DNA from: Hygrocybe punicea
Taxonomy: Eukaryota; Basidiomycota; Agaricomycetes; Agaricales; Hygrophoraceae
DNA: 64,000 nt
Assembly (NCBI GenBank): GCA_963556145.1
Contig: OY744472.1
Location: 4,712,001-4,776,000 of the forward strand
Direction: 5' to 3'
The notes below the pieces were generated by a model. The model ran no database searches and was not told the DNA's origin. It worked only from the letters and a program-made list of their open reading frames with translations. How positions within the stretch are numbered: the first letter of the stretch is position 1; every line of letters begins with the position of its first letter. The position numbers and the translations under genes were made by a program. This document shows, piece after piece, positions 22,801 to 33,799 of this stretch.

Positions 22801-24036
22801 GCCTTGTAAGCATTTGTGAGTTGGGCGTGGAATATGGCAGGAAGAATGAGCAGTGTGTGTGGGTTGTGAGAGTTGATGAGCTCCATGATCGAATATGCAC
22901 AGGCATCAAGAATGCGTTCACCTATCCAATTCTCATCCAAGAGTTCAGCCAATGTAGCTGTACCCGGAACGGCAAGGTCTCTCGGAAAACCACCCAATGT
23001 CGCTTTAGCTAGAGTTTGCAGAAGTAACTCGAAGTCAGTGGGGTCAAGGAGACCATGCTGAGCAACTGCATCAAGAATGGCACGTATTTTGGGTACTGTG
23101 TCTAGTAGTAAGGCCGCATTAGACCACAATTGGGTGTCACAAAAATGGACTGTATGAACGTTGCCTTGAAGCAGATAAGTACTCCGTGTTATGTTGTGAC
23201 TAACGGCTGACACAATGTACCTTCACACTCGAGAACGACACTACGAAACCCCTCTTTGAACTTGGCTGGTTGGTCTCCAAGAAACTGGTGGAGGTCCTTG
23301 ATAGAAGGAATCGAGGAGTTCGACCGCAGTGATAAGTGTGTCTCAGGAACGGTCCTAGACCAACCGACCAATTGAACAGAAGAATTCGGGAGGATGGTTG
23401 GAAGGGTGATGTTGAGGCATTGCGCAATGGTGAGCCTAGGTATGAAACCATTCGAAAACATTGTAGAAGGGGGCGACAACTCGTAGTCACTATATCCTGA
23501 ACCAGGCACATAAAAAACACTAGGCGGAGGAGACTCAGAAGCAGCGCGAGCAGCTAATATCATTCATGAATATCAGGGGTCTAAAATCAAACCTATGCAA
23601 AGTAAACCCACAAAGGATATTATCAGACGGTAACGAAGAGGCTGCGCCAAGTTCACAAGCAATGCTTTCAGGTACTGCAAGATTAAAATTAGCATAGGTC
23701 AAAATAAAGATGAGCAGCGAGAACATACCAGATAGACTCGTCTCTAAGTCCATAGAAGATGGAACGGCAGAAACACTTTCAGGTACTGCAGGATCACTTA
23801 GCAAGGCCGAATGTGAGAGCAGAGCGATGAAAACATACCTATGAGACCATTACCTGACTCGGCAGGAGAAGTAGCATCAGGAACACAAGAAGAACTTTCC
23901 GATACTGCAAGATGAATTTTAGTAGTCTGGAATCAAAACAAAACTCGAGGAATGTACACGAGAGGCCATAATCGAAATGGAGCACACAGAGGCGATTATC
24001 TGGTTCCATGGATAGCACACAATATGACGAAGGCAT
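19818..24036 (-). pseudogene. Ulp1 protease-FAR1-MULE transposase fusion gene (all but the C-terminus)
   Basis: This is a multi-exon gene read leftwards. Exons near 24036-23535 give an S/P-rich N-terminus. 23570-22370 encodes a Ulp1/C48-like protease with catalytic His in CCHWAPC (22704-22706), Asp in QGDPLGW (22653-22655) and Cys in AIGSCAIVSL (22516-22518). After a 54-nt intron the frame continues (LASHELSSSPPQSGSE...), then FATLEEAVHFGYEYERRRGY, a FAR1-type finger (RCSHSG...CSQCLAHIN), the MULE core (VVINDVAMLRNKY, FHDGEMADDHSW, FSDYDTG, CLHHLD) and, after more introns, a SWIM finger CDCMMG...CRHF near 20080-20110. Four in-frame TGA codons (22122, 22038, 20855, 20810) mostly stand where Arg is expected. 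The remaining C-terminus is at 7094-7509. The fusion with the protease is inferred from frame continuity across the 22.3-kb intron. Confidence 0.68.
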
Positions 24037-24149
24037 AGAAATCTGCTATGCAATTAGTGGGGACATGGTAAAAAGGTTGCCGAATTTATACCAAACGAAA
24101 CTAGGACAATGAAATGGTCAGATGTTATAGCAGGCAATTTCACCGCAGG

Positions 24150-24720
24150 TACACACCAGTTTATTGTTTCGCCATCTCAGGGAGCAATCTTGATGAGAAT
24201 GGAAGCGGGAAGGTGGCTCACACAGCCTGAGTGGGGACACTGTGACTTGGTGAACGAAGAATGAGGCTGGCACGAGAAACGATTGTCGGCATTCTTTGCG
24301 CTTCACGTTCCTATTGGGTTGGAGGTCCCCGTTAATTGCGGCAGTGATATGCAAAATGGAACGGACCTAAAATCAAGGTTGATGCTTGAAGGCGGCTGGT
24401 GGGACATCACATGCACTGCAACAACTTGGTGAACGAAGAACGAGGCTAGCGCGAAAAAAAATTGTCGGCCTTCTTCACGCTTTGCGTTCCTATTGGGTTG
24501 GAGGTCCCTGTTAATTGCGGCAGTGATGTGCAAAATGGAACGGACCTAAAATCAAGATTGATGCTTGAAGGCAGCTGGCGGGACATAACATGCATTGGTG
24601 AACGAAACACGAGGCTAGCACGAAAAACAATCAGCCTTCTTTGCACTTCGTGTTCCTATTGGGTTGAAGGTCCCCGTTTATTGCAACAGAGATAAAAACC
24701 AAAAAAATGGAACAGACCTA
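24150..24720. repeat. Tandem repeat, about 166-179 bp period
   Basis: The anchor gttcctattgggttg occurs at 24307, 24486 and 24652, with aaaatggaacggacctaaaatc and gtgaacgaa..cgaggctagc at matching offsets; a partial unit precedes. It lies just upstream of the Ulp1-MULE gene start, a position where repeats could carry promoter or transposase-binding sites (inference). Confidence 0.75.
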
Positions 24721-25640
24721 AAATCAACATTGATGGTAACAGCAAAAGCGCTGCACCAAAATTGCTGGCAGCTGAACGGTTCAATCTCAAGTGAGATGGA
24801 TTCTGATCTTGGGTGAAGCATCAAACATGCCGCATGATCATGAAGTCAAAATTTTGAATAGCAAATGAGACTGACTGTTAGGATGAAGGATAGGATGAAC
24901 GTATTGTGGGATAACGCAATCAATGAACCTCACGTGTGTGCTCACTCACGCATGGATCTTTTTGAAACTGCTATCTTGATCCGACGCTCCTTGGTCTGCA
25001 AATTAATGAGTGGTGAACCTACTGATCGAAAGGGAAGGGGAGCGCATTAATATTGCGATTGCGGGGAGAGTCGGTGAGTGCATACAAGGCCTTCGCCATT
25101 GCAATTCCAAACTGACATCCAACCGCTACCACAAGTCCAGCTATTCGAATCATCCAATCACATTATGGAAGCGTACTTCACCCCAGGAACCTCTCTCACA
25201 AACCAATGCATGCACCCCCTGTTCACACAGCAATGACGGCGATGTGGTGCACTCAGGTACGTTCCCGGAACCATCATTTTTTGACTTTTATTAACCCACC
25301 ACTGTCTTCAGCCACGCTACAACAACAACAAGGACATCGACATCGACAACAACTACAGCACAACAACTACGACAACATTAACAATGACGATGAGAGGGTG
25401 CGACAATGACAACACAATGCAGATGCAAGCAACAGCGGTGGGCCATGATGTGGACAAAGACGAGGATGGACAAGGCAAGGGCAAAAGGGAGGGGGACGAG
25501 GACAAGTCCCCACCCTCATGGTGAATTTCACTTTATTCTCTGGTTCTCATAACATAGGCCTTGAATGTGCTTAATGCACCTCTCATAATAAATACCCACC
25601 AGATAGAAGACCCGCATGTATGTCTCCCTGCTCCCCAAGC
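24721..25640. other. MULE right arm, no gene seen
   Basis: Short open frames only, with some acaacaac triplet repetition near 25320-25390. I see no coding signature. Confidence 0.4.
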
Positions 25641-25648
25641 CAACTTCA

Positions 25649-25701
25649 CCTCACGAACGGGTATGGCTGTGTCAATTGACATGCGCACGGCGTTCGCGAG
25701 G
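25649..25701. repeat. 52-bp palindromic unit, copy P3
   Basis: Ends cctcacgaa/ttcgcgagg with core tgtcaattgaca. Confidence 0.75.
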
Positions 25702-25794
25702 TGTTCAGTGTCAATGGCTATATCACTAGGGAGTGGGCATGGTTGCTGTAGAATTAGGGCAGTGAGTCCCACAGTACAGTGGATATACTAAAGA

Positions 25795-25852
25795 CCTCGC
25801 GACCGTGCATGCGTCAATTGATGCGACCGTACCCATTGGAGTGGTCCCGAGG
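25795..25852. repeat. Palindromic unit, copy P4
   Basis: Left end cctcgcgac, core gcgtcaattgatgc, right end tcccgagg slightly displaced by extra bases. It lies about 95 bp from P3. Confidence 0.6.
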
Positions 25853-26482
25853 GACCTCTCGGGATCAGGGACAGAATCGCACGGAATGGTCTGGGTGGAT
25901 GGGATGGGATAGGACAAGATCAACTGACTACCACATCAGGAACTGCTACTGACTAAGGAAGAGGTCACGTGATGTGCCAGGCACAACTACTACACTGTTC
26001 GCGAGGTTGGTGGGCCCCATCTGTGCTACCAATGACGACGTGACGTTGTCTCTTGTTGACGGTTGATGCCGTCATTGTCATCATCATCGTCAGCGTCAGC
26101 GTCGTCGCAGTCTGAGAGTGGTTGACTCGGAGGAGAATGAAGATTGGACTAATGAGATCAGGGGACGTACCTGGTGGGCACACCACCCTCCTGGCATTGC
26201 TCCCCATCGTTGTCGTGGGTAGAGTGGTGGTGGCAGTCATGAATGAAGCTGGTGGCAGCAGCAGCTGTATAAATGACAAATGGTCACGATACAGCAAATG
26301 TACCAGAAACATCATGCATCATATCAGTTTGAGGCATAGGAATCGCAAAACCAATCTGCTGCCGATCTCATGTCTATTATAAATTTAAGTTGCAAGATCT
26401 ACGAGATACCTGTAAAATTTGGGGGTGCCATTTTCCTTATGGCTCCCTGATATAAAAGGAAGGGGTCTTTGCTTAAATAATG
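25853..26482. other. MULE right arm, no gene seen
   Basis: Contains a cacctggtgggcacaccaccctcct module near 26170 that recurs at 27110. A gggggtgccatttt stretch (26423-26440) repeats part of the MULE end. Confidence 0.4.
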
Positions 26483-26781
26483 GCTCCTGGGGGTGCCAAA
26501 TAGAATTCGCCTATAATTATATCTAGATATTATTATTCTACTAAATATACAGTATATACTACACTTACATTGGGCACTTGCCAGCCCAGTCTCGTTCTCG
26601 TGAATGTCCAAGTCGACACATCGTGTCATCACCATTGTCAACGCGCCATCGCCGTTGTCGACGTGCCGCCGCTGTGGTCGACACGTCGCCGGTGTTGCTG
26701 TGTTGCCGTTGTTGTTGTTGTTGATGTGATGCCATAGTCAACGTGTCGCCACCCTGGAATGCGTCCTCCCACAGGTCCCTA

Positions 26782-26835
26782 CACCTTGCGCGGGCCAGAC
26801 GCACGTCAATTGACATCGTCGTCACCCTCACGAGG
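26782..26835. repeat. Palindromic unit, copy P5 (left arm decayed)
   Basis: Core acgtcaattgac with right end ctcacgagg; the left end is degraded to caccttgcg. Confidence 0.5.
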
Positions 26836-26982
26836 TACACAGGGGGGTCTCTGGTGGGCTTCGCACTCAGGGGTAACCTCATTCGTGAGGGGTGGGGGCG
26901 CCGCGTAAGCCCTACATGTCTGCGCATGTTTGCGAGGTCCTTGTGTATTCTTCTGTCCCTGTGTATGCTTCTGTGCTGGAGA

Positions 26983-27016
26983 CCTCGCGAACACGCATTG
27001 ATGCGTGTCTGCGAGG
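26983..27016. repeat. Palindromic unit, shortened copy P6
   Basis: cctcgcgaa, core cacgcattgatgcgtg, end tgcgagg. It is a 34-bp version lacking about 18 internal bases. Confidence 0.65.
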
Positions 27017-27384
27017 CGTGGTTGTTGCAAGGCGCGGTTGTTGCAAGGCGTCGTCGTTGGGAGGTGTGGTTGTTGAGAGAGTTAGCCAAAGTCTTAGAGG
27101 CTGGGGTTGGGGGCACGTACCTGGGCCGTTTGGTGGGCACACCACCCTCCCAGCCATTCTCCTTCTGTTGCGTTGATGTTGTTGTCGCGTTCTCATTGTT
27201 GTCGCGATCTGGTGGTGGTTCCTGCTAAAGTCATTAGTTGTCATACATATGTGACAACTATTGCCATATCCGGCGGTATCCATATCCATGGGTCCACGGA
27301 GACAAATTAACCGATCCATACCCATATCTGCACGGGTACGGATCACCACAGATACAGATTTACCCATATCTGTGCCATTGCCTA

Positions 27385-28040
27385 TCCAGGAGTGGTTTGA
27401 AATGCAAAGATCCTGGACATTGGAGGGGGGAGATGCCATAGGGAGAGAAAAGTTTGCTTGAGCGTGTCTGCACCCACCACATCAGTGAGCTTCTGAAAAG
27501 AAATTGGGTTGCTCACCTGTTGAGCTTTGGGGAACCAGATCATCTAAAAGCAGATGGAATGAGTAGAAAACAAGCCTTTGGCTTTGAACGGACACATGCT
27601 TTAATGCCCGCTGGTCCTCTTGGACCCAGGGTTGATTCCTGAGAGGCACAGCAGGTGTTCAGACACTGGTCAAAAATGAGGCTTACCGGGGCCAGAGAAT
27701 GGGAAATTTGGTGACAAAATGACTCTGGAGGACCTGACGAGAAAGCGACAAGGTGGCTGAGAATGAAGCGCGAAGGCTGCGTGAGAAAGGCAGGAGAGGG
27801 CTGAACCAGAACACACAGTGAAGAGGAGAGAAAGTGTGTCTGGGAGCCCAAAAACACACAGCAAGAGGAGGGACTAGAGCATGTCTGGGGAACCCAAAAA
27901 CATGTGTGAGTGAGAGGAGCAAGGGTGAGAGAAATGTGACAACGCGACACGATGCGACAATTCGGCCACACATGGACAAACACACTCGTACATCCACAAT
28001 CGGCACTCATCAAGTCTACTCGTCTACCAGTGATCAATAA
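27385..28040 (-). other. Probable 5' continuation of the split TET/JBP-like locus
   Basis: Right of the tccaggag TSD the base locus resumes. Joined to 5091 the minus strand reads ...HFKPLLEATFSREHKETEEE..., an acidic segment leading to the dioxygenase region. An open frame at 28043-27540 is Ser/Cys/Phe-rich and I cannot tell coding from leader sequence. Support comes from position and orientation only. Confidence 0.35.
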
Positions 28041-28549
28041 CATTTTTTACTAACTTTGTTTTTGAAGTCTTTGTTTTCATGAAGTAATAGCAGCTATACA
28101 TGTATGTAAATAAGCGCTTTCCAGTGTGCAATACAATGTGCATGCAACAGGTCCTGTGCGCCCGCCTTGAGCATGTGCTGCACGCTGGCCACAGTGCAGT
28201 GCATGCAGAGAGCCATGAACGTACCCACCAGCAGGGTCGCCCGAGGAGCTCTCAGAGCACGAGTAATGAGAGTGACAAGGCTGGGCCACGGTGTTTCCTT
28301 GGGGAGGGACAATGACCAGGATGGGGGACGGGGACAAGGAGATAGCATAGCACGTCTGTGGAAGCACACTCAAGATGAGTTATTACTTGCTTCCCATACT
28401 CACCACATCTGGCAGCTGTCTTTCGCTCCCTCTGTACACAGCCATCTGGTGACTGTGCATCTCCTCACCACCCTTCATTGACGTCTTATGGGTTGCTCAG
28501 AGACATGGTGTTGGCTCCATTCCTCATGCATTCCATTTGCTTGCTATAA

Positions 28550-29219
28550 CTACTCTGCATCCTCATCCTTGTCCTCCTCATCTTCCTTGTCCTCCTCATC
28601 ATCATGCCCTTTTTTCTCCACCACGGCCCCTTTCTTTCTTGGAGCTCCCTTTCTGGTAGTGACTGCCTGTCCCACTGCTTCCTCCCCCTTCCTTGTTATG
28701 GCCTTCTCCTTTGCGTGCCTCACGCTTTCCGAGGTATACTTCAGGTGGAGCTTCAACATTGACCTGACTGGCCAATGGTCAATGTATTGGTCCACAATTT
28801 GATGTCTCTTGGCTGTCTATGTGACTGGTGAGCAGCTCGGTGGGCATAGGTCAGCACATTTGATTACTTGGCGACAAATGGCGCGTATCATGTGATCTTT
28901 TTGATGTGCAAAGCTGATGCCTTGGTCAAGCTTCTCATTGGCTCGAGAATGGACATATTTCTATGGTTTGAAGTCAATTACCACACCCTTTGTTATCAGC
29001 TAATGTTTGCATCACCTGCACTTTCTCAAATTCTGTTTTGGGCCATCCAAGTACATCCTTCAAGTTGTAACCACCACTGCCTGGGCATCCCACCTCATCT
29101 GGCAGCTTAGGAATTTTGCTACTGCCAATTATTTCCTCCTCACTTTCTAGAGCAGATAGTTTTGACATGGTTTCGTCACTGCGTTCACTCTCTTCACGGT
29201 CGTTTGTCCAAGAGTTCAT
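28550..29219 (-). pseudogene. Unknown gene remnant with GYNLKDVLGWPK and KLHLKYTSES motifs
   Basis: Two minus-strand pieces look like parts of one gene. 29219-28974 contains EEIIGSSKIPKLPDEV and GGYNLKDVLGWPKTEFEKVQ. 28795-28550 contains DQYIDHWPVRSMLKLHLKY followed by a K/E/D-rich tail ending in acidic repeats. The space between has stops in all frames. I recall these two motifs together in mushroom hypothetical proteins but cannot assign a function. The 29220-29560 stretch shows nothing. Confidence 0.35.
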
Positions 29220-29561
29220 GTCTCATTCTTCCTCGTCAAAATTGATCCATGGGGTAATCATGGGGGGGTCAGGAAGTTCCTGAGTGGTGAATATGATGCG
29301 TCTGGTGATAAGTGGCAGGTGTTGGCAAATAAAAGCAGCAGTCTCCATTATTTCTGACCTGCTTTCGTATGGCTGTATTTATTATTATTTGTGGTCCTTT
29401 TATTTTGTGGTCCTTGTTCCCTTCGAGTCTCTTCCATATACAATGCACAACTCTTGTCCCTAATAGTGTGCCCTTTGTCTTTTGTCCTTATTATTGTCGC
29501 ATCATCTCATAAGCATTAGTGCCCACGTGATGTCACAATTACACTCCTCAAGGAATACTAT

Positions 29562-30480
29562 ATGAAGTCTTCACAAAAGGATGGTGAACACAATTATATA
29601 TTTGAGTACATAATACTGAGCCTTAGCATACATACCTGTGAAAACTTTCCTGTGTTATTCACACGTACATCACATCCATGCCATCAAGTATTCAACAAAT
29701 CTGGGACCATATTTTTGTGCCGAAAGATGTACATCAGGTTGAACCCCCAAGTTCATGCCTGGCCTGACTTCCAGATAGCAATATCAACTAGCTTGATGGC
29801 TTGCTGGCCACACCACAGCCATCAACTGCTTTGCCTTCACATGCGATGGTGAGCAACTTGCAAGTGGAGGTAAGGAGACTGGCGACTTGGGACGATGACG
29901 CTGATGGCATGTGACGTAGGCAATGGCAAAACAGTTCACATTTGGACCTTGGAGAAATACAAATGTGTTCAGGTCATTCATGACAATGGAAAGTGGGGGC
30001 AAATCACCTGTGTAAAGTGGCTAGCCTCTGAAGCTGGAGTCATAGGTGAAACACTTTGCTTTGGAACTGGGAGAGGAATGATGTCAGTATATCACCAAAG
30101 CAGGCTCAGGGTGAGTCTGCACCTTGTTTTATTCAATAGCAGTGCTGATGATGGCCAGAGCAAGTTTGTGGAGTTATCAAACACTTGCACGTTTGCCGTT
30201 AGCAACAGCATTGAGGCCCTGGCATCTGATCCAACATGCAGCCGGCTGGCAGCGTCAAGTCACTATGGCCAGGTTCATATTCATTGCCTGGAGAAGAACG
30301 ATGAGTTGAGAATTTGAAGAGGTGCCTTCGAAAGAATACTTGCAAAAACAAAGGCACTCTGGTGAGCATATGGAATAAGCACTTGCTAGATGTGACCATC
30401 CCTCGTGCTATCCACTTCGTGGGCGGCTATCAGAGCCTTTTGGTGTTCAGTTTGGAATCAGGAGAAATGTGAGTCAATGC
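29562..30480 (+). pseudogene. WD40-repeat protein remnant
   Basis: Plus-strand fragments read LAGHTTAINCFAFTCDGEQL followed by ASG, GNGKTVHIWTLEKYKCVQV and SIEALASDPTCSRLAASSHY (about 29800-30310). The first two carry the GH....I....F and ..IW signatures of WD40 blades. Upstream codons are interrupted by TGA/TAG in the frame of the first blade, and the sequence leaves frame at 29860-29900, where a GTAAGG donor-like site may start an intron. The gene is cut at 30539 by the inverted-repeat element. Probably a decayed gene, possibly itself transposon-borne. Confidence 0.45.
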
Positions 30481-30789
30481 ATGAGTCAATGCATACCAGC
30501 CACAGCATGCAGCTAATTTCCATGCAGCCAGTTCCCAACACTTTACACTGAGCCACACATTCCTATGGAATCCGATTGGACTCTGATCGGAATGCTCGGA
30601 CTCCGAGGATTCCGAGCGGATTCCACTAGGAATGGAATCTTTTTTTGTAGAGCACTACCAATTCTGATATTCCAATCGGATTCTGAGTAAATTCCGCTCG
30701 GAATGGTCAATTTTTCGGATTTTCATTGGATTTCATGGGGTATGCTTATTTACAAGGAATCATGAGGAATCCACTTGGAATCCTGCCAA

Positions 30790-32813
30790 GTTTTTGAAAA
30801 GCGCTGGCTTTTTTTGGCTTTTTTGCATTTTTCTCACTCAATTTTGTAAATAAAACAATTCTGACACTATATATGGGATCAGGTATACACAGGGCATGCT
30901 AACCAAATTAGGCAATATTTTCCCATGCTCCATATTTGGTAAGAATTCCGAGTGGAGTCCAAGTGGATTCCTTGCAAAACATTGTAAATTTGTTCCTGCA
31001 TTCTTAGTATATTCAAACATCCAACAAACTGTTAAGGTATTTCTTCACTGTTTGTCCTTTTCCTTCCTTTTCCTTCTTTACTTTGTCATCATCATAACAC
31101 ACATGCCATTCCTCTCCACTTAGTTGTTATGCTTATGTCTTATGAACAGCATTCCTTTCCATATATGTTTCCTTCACCAGTCTGAGGTGCATACCTTTCT
31201 CTTTCTCCATATGTCACCTTCCTTTCAATTGCCTTTTTTCCTATATTCATTTCCTTGTCTGTAGTACTCAGTCTTTATCTCCATTCACATTTCTATAGTG
31301 CATGGCTAAGAAATGCATTTGAAAGCTAAGCTTCTATTCCTTTAAATGACTTGGTGAAGTAAAGCTACTTTGCTTAGTCTCATCACATTACAATGACTAT
31401 TAAATCCTAACTATTAACCCCAGTGATTACTAATCCATATCAATTCCAAAGTCAGCATTATCATCTCGTTATTGTCTTCAATGATTGGATAACCTGTTGT
31501 ATCTGTTACCAAAGTTTATTCTCTTGAGCATCCCTTTAACAGTCTAATATCCTTAACAGACCATGTAAGAGTACTCTATTTTCCACCCTTTTCCATCACT
31601 GTCTATGGAGCAGGACTATCCATATACACCTGGTGGTCCTATTATTAATGATATTTCCAAACTTAGGCCAAGCAATCACCAGCTTTCTGATCTGATGATG
31701 ATAAGGTTGAGTTTTATAAACCACTTTTTGAAGCCATGGACCTATTATCTCCAAAGATGACAACATACATCCTGGAACTTTCACCAGAATGCATATTTGT
31801 TTGAATCCCTTTTCATTTCTTCTTTCCATCTATTTTTATTACTTTTCTGACCATATTTAAACTGTTGCCTATATGAACCCATCTATATTATCATAAATTG
31901 GTTGTTGCTCTATATTTTCTACTCATCCTAGATATTACTCAGCTACAGTTCTGACAAGATTGAAGATCCTCTATTCATTTGCTTTCATCTAGGTCAGTAG
32001 TAGAGTTGCTTTATAAAACACCACTTGAATGAGTTATTTCAATCTGTGAGCATTTAGATGGAGTTTGTAAGGGGACATCCCATTCTGACTCCAATTCCAG
32101 TTCTGGATAGCTCATGTAGCTCAATTCAAGCACCATTGGAACCAGTTCCAGTCCCTGCATCTACAGTATTGTATTTTGGTTCAGTCTTTTCATCTCTTTC
32201 ATAATTGTTCTTGCTATTCATACACCCACCATCACTACCCACTATTCCACCCCCCTTATTTGGTACTGTATAGTCATGGCTCCCTCCAAAGTGGCTGTTA
32301 TATTTTCCACTGCCCTACTGGGGTTCCTTTAGGTTGGTACAGTTGGGCATTCCTTCTTGTACATATATTCACCTTTGGATCCCGTTAGTTTGAGTGATAG
32401 CCTCAACTGCCTTATAGAGTTTGCATACAGTCCTTTCACTTCTTGGTTCCACATTATCTTTGCTTATCTGTAATAATAGCTGACTGGAATCATGTTACCT
32501 TGCTTGCAAGATTACTGAGTTGTCTTGATTGAAGCCAGAATTTGTTGCCCTCACCTGATGGGCTCAGTGACCTCTCAGGTGCTGGTTGTACACATATGCA
32601 GAGTCATGGAGTGTGAGATCTTACTGTCACATTTTGTATATATGTCACTTGACACATTGTCTAACCACATCCAGCAAGGTTTTCACCAAAAAGTTGGCAC
32701 TTCCTCTAGTTTATTTTCCACAATATATTTAATCTAGCACCTGATATCTAAGAACCTTTAGTCTCAATCTGAATTGCTCATAAATTAATAATATCACTGG
32801 GTAGAGATATTTT
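30790..32813. other. AT-rich stretch without recognised genes
   Basis: Only short open frames and pyrimidine-rich tracts. Nothing matches a family I know. Confidence 0.5.
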
Positions 32814-33007
32814 GAAAGTTGTAGTGTTGCCGTAGTTCGGTTCCGAACCTAGCCGAACCCAGTTCAAACCCCGAACCGAACCCTAAGTTCAGTCTAAGTT
32901 CAGCCAAGTGCTGAACCGGACCGCGGGTTCAGTTCCGGGTTTCGAGGCCTGCCGGATTTCCTGAATGGCTCCAAACCACGTCCAAACCGCAAATGCGGAT
33001 ATTTTTA

Positions 33008-33799
33008 CAGCTGTTTTCATAAAGATGTGGAAAAGTTGAAAAAAGATTTGAGGTGTAAAATTTTTGGACTTGGTGAAATTTCTCTTGTATCTCATGGAAT
33101 ACTGCATGGATTGAGATGGTTATAGAGGGAAAGTTGTACTATTTCTCAAGGGCTTTCTACTCTTGTAATTACATTTGGACAATATTTAGTGTATGGTGAG
33201 TTGTAGATGAAATCACAGGGAAACCAGCATTTTTTGAGACACAAAATGATATTGTCAAATTATGGCATCAAATGAGCTCCTATGAACAAGATTGTAGGGA
33301 GAAAATTGTTCATTTTTGCAAGGGCTAGAAGTACCTATACCGTGTTTTTCTTCATTTTTGTGTTTTGAGCCAATATTACATCTGTACTATTTTTGATTGT
33401 ATGAGGCTTGAAACACTATAAGAATCATAATTATGGGCTCAAAACACAAAAATGAAGAAAAACACGGTATAGGTACTTCTAGCCCTTGCAAAAATGAACA
33501 ATTTTCTCCCTACAATCTTGTTCATAGGAGCTCATTTGATGCCATAATTTGACAATATCATTTTGTGTCTCAAAAAATGCTGGTTTCCCTGTGATTTCAT
33601 CTACAACTCACCATACACTAAATATTGTCCAAATGTAATTACAAGAGTAGAAAGCCCTTGAGAAATAGTACAACTTTCCCTCTATAACCATCTCAATCCA
33701 TGCAGTATTCCATGAGATACAAGAGAAATTTCATCAAGTCCAAAAATTTTACACCTCAAATCTTTTTTCAACTTTTCCACATCTTTATGAAAACAGCTG
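33008..33799. mobile_element. 792-bp hairpin MITE (TA target, Tc1/mariner-like)
   Basis: Two 364-bp arms (33008-33371 and 33436-33799) are almost perfect inverted repeats around a 64-bp loop; I saw one mismatch (ggtg/gatg). The ends read CAGCTGTTTTC, flanked by TA on both sides. The sister element at 60144-62148 has gatatttttaaggtattta with a single TA, giving the empty site and confirming a TA duplication. No coding capacity. Confidence 0.85.

Larger units (their letters stand above)
5267..26513 (-). mobile_element. Mutator-like element (MULE) with Ulp1-transposase fusion gene, split by LTR elements
   Basis: The ends are inverted repeats of about 31 bp (5267-5297 and 26483-26513) reading TAGGYGAATTCTATTYGGCA then CCCCCAGGAGC; the two differences are C/T transitions. 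The direct repeat ataatt flanks the ends if they are taken one base further in; this is too short and AT-rich to be decisive as a TSD. Without the short-LTR insertion (7514-19813 plus TSD) the element would be about 9 kb. All genes seen inside are on the minus strand: the Ulp1-MULE gene (24036 down to 7094) and an unknown ORF (6904-6242). A tandem array at 24150-24720 lies upstream of the gene. Confidence 0.65.
5100..27384. mobile_element. 22.3-kb composite with hAT-type TIRs and 8-bp TSD (E6)
   Basis: The left end TAGGCAATGGCACAGATA (5100-5117) is repeated inverted at the right end (27367-27384). Both ends are flanked by the same 8 bp, tccaggag (5092-5099 and 27385-27392). An 18-bp TIR starting TAGG with an 8-bp TSD fits the hAT superfamily. 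The native sequence is probably only the arms (5100-5266 and 26514-27384), which are rich in ATCCATATCC/GGATACGG repeats. The middle is a MULE, a short-LTR element and a Gypsy element that arrived later. No hAT transposase is visible, so the founder was non-autonomous. Confidence 0.7.

Noticed and set aside
24150..24720. CRISPR-like array
   Set aside because: Units are about 170 bp, diverged throughout, with no short repeat-spacer pattern; the genome is fungal.
5100..27384. Starship-type giant cargo element
   Set aside because: No tyrosine-recombinase captain gene is seen, and the ends are TIRs with an 8-bp TSD.
28100..28481. Plus-strand gene at 28100-28481
   Set aside because: Short overlapping frames without recognisable domains; codon pattern and neighbours favour minus-strand remnants.
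33008..33799. Head-to-head gene pair
   Set aside because: The symmetry is nucleotide-level inverted repetition with TA flanks and no coding potential.
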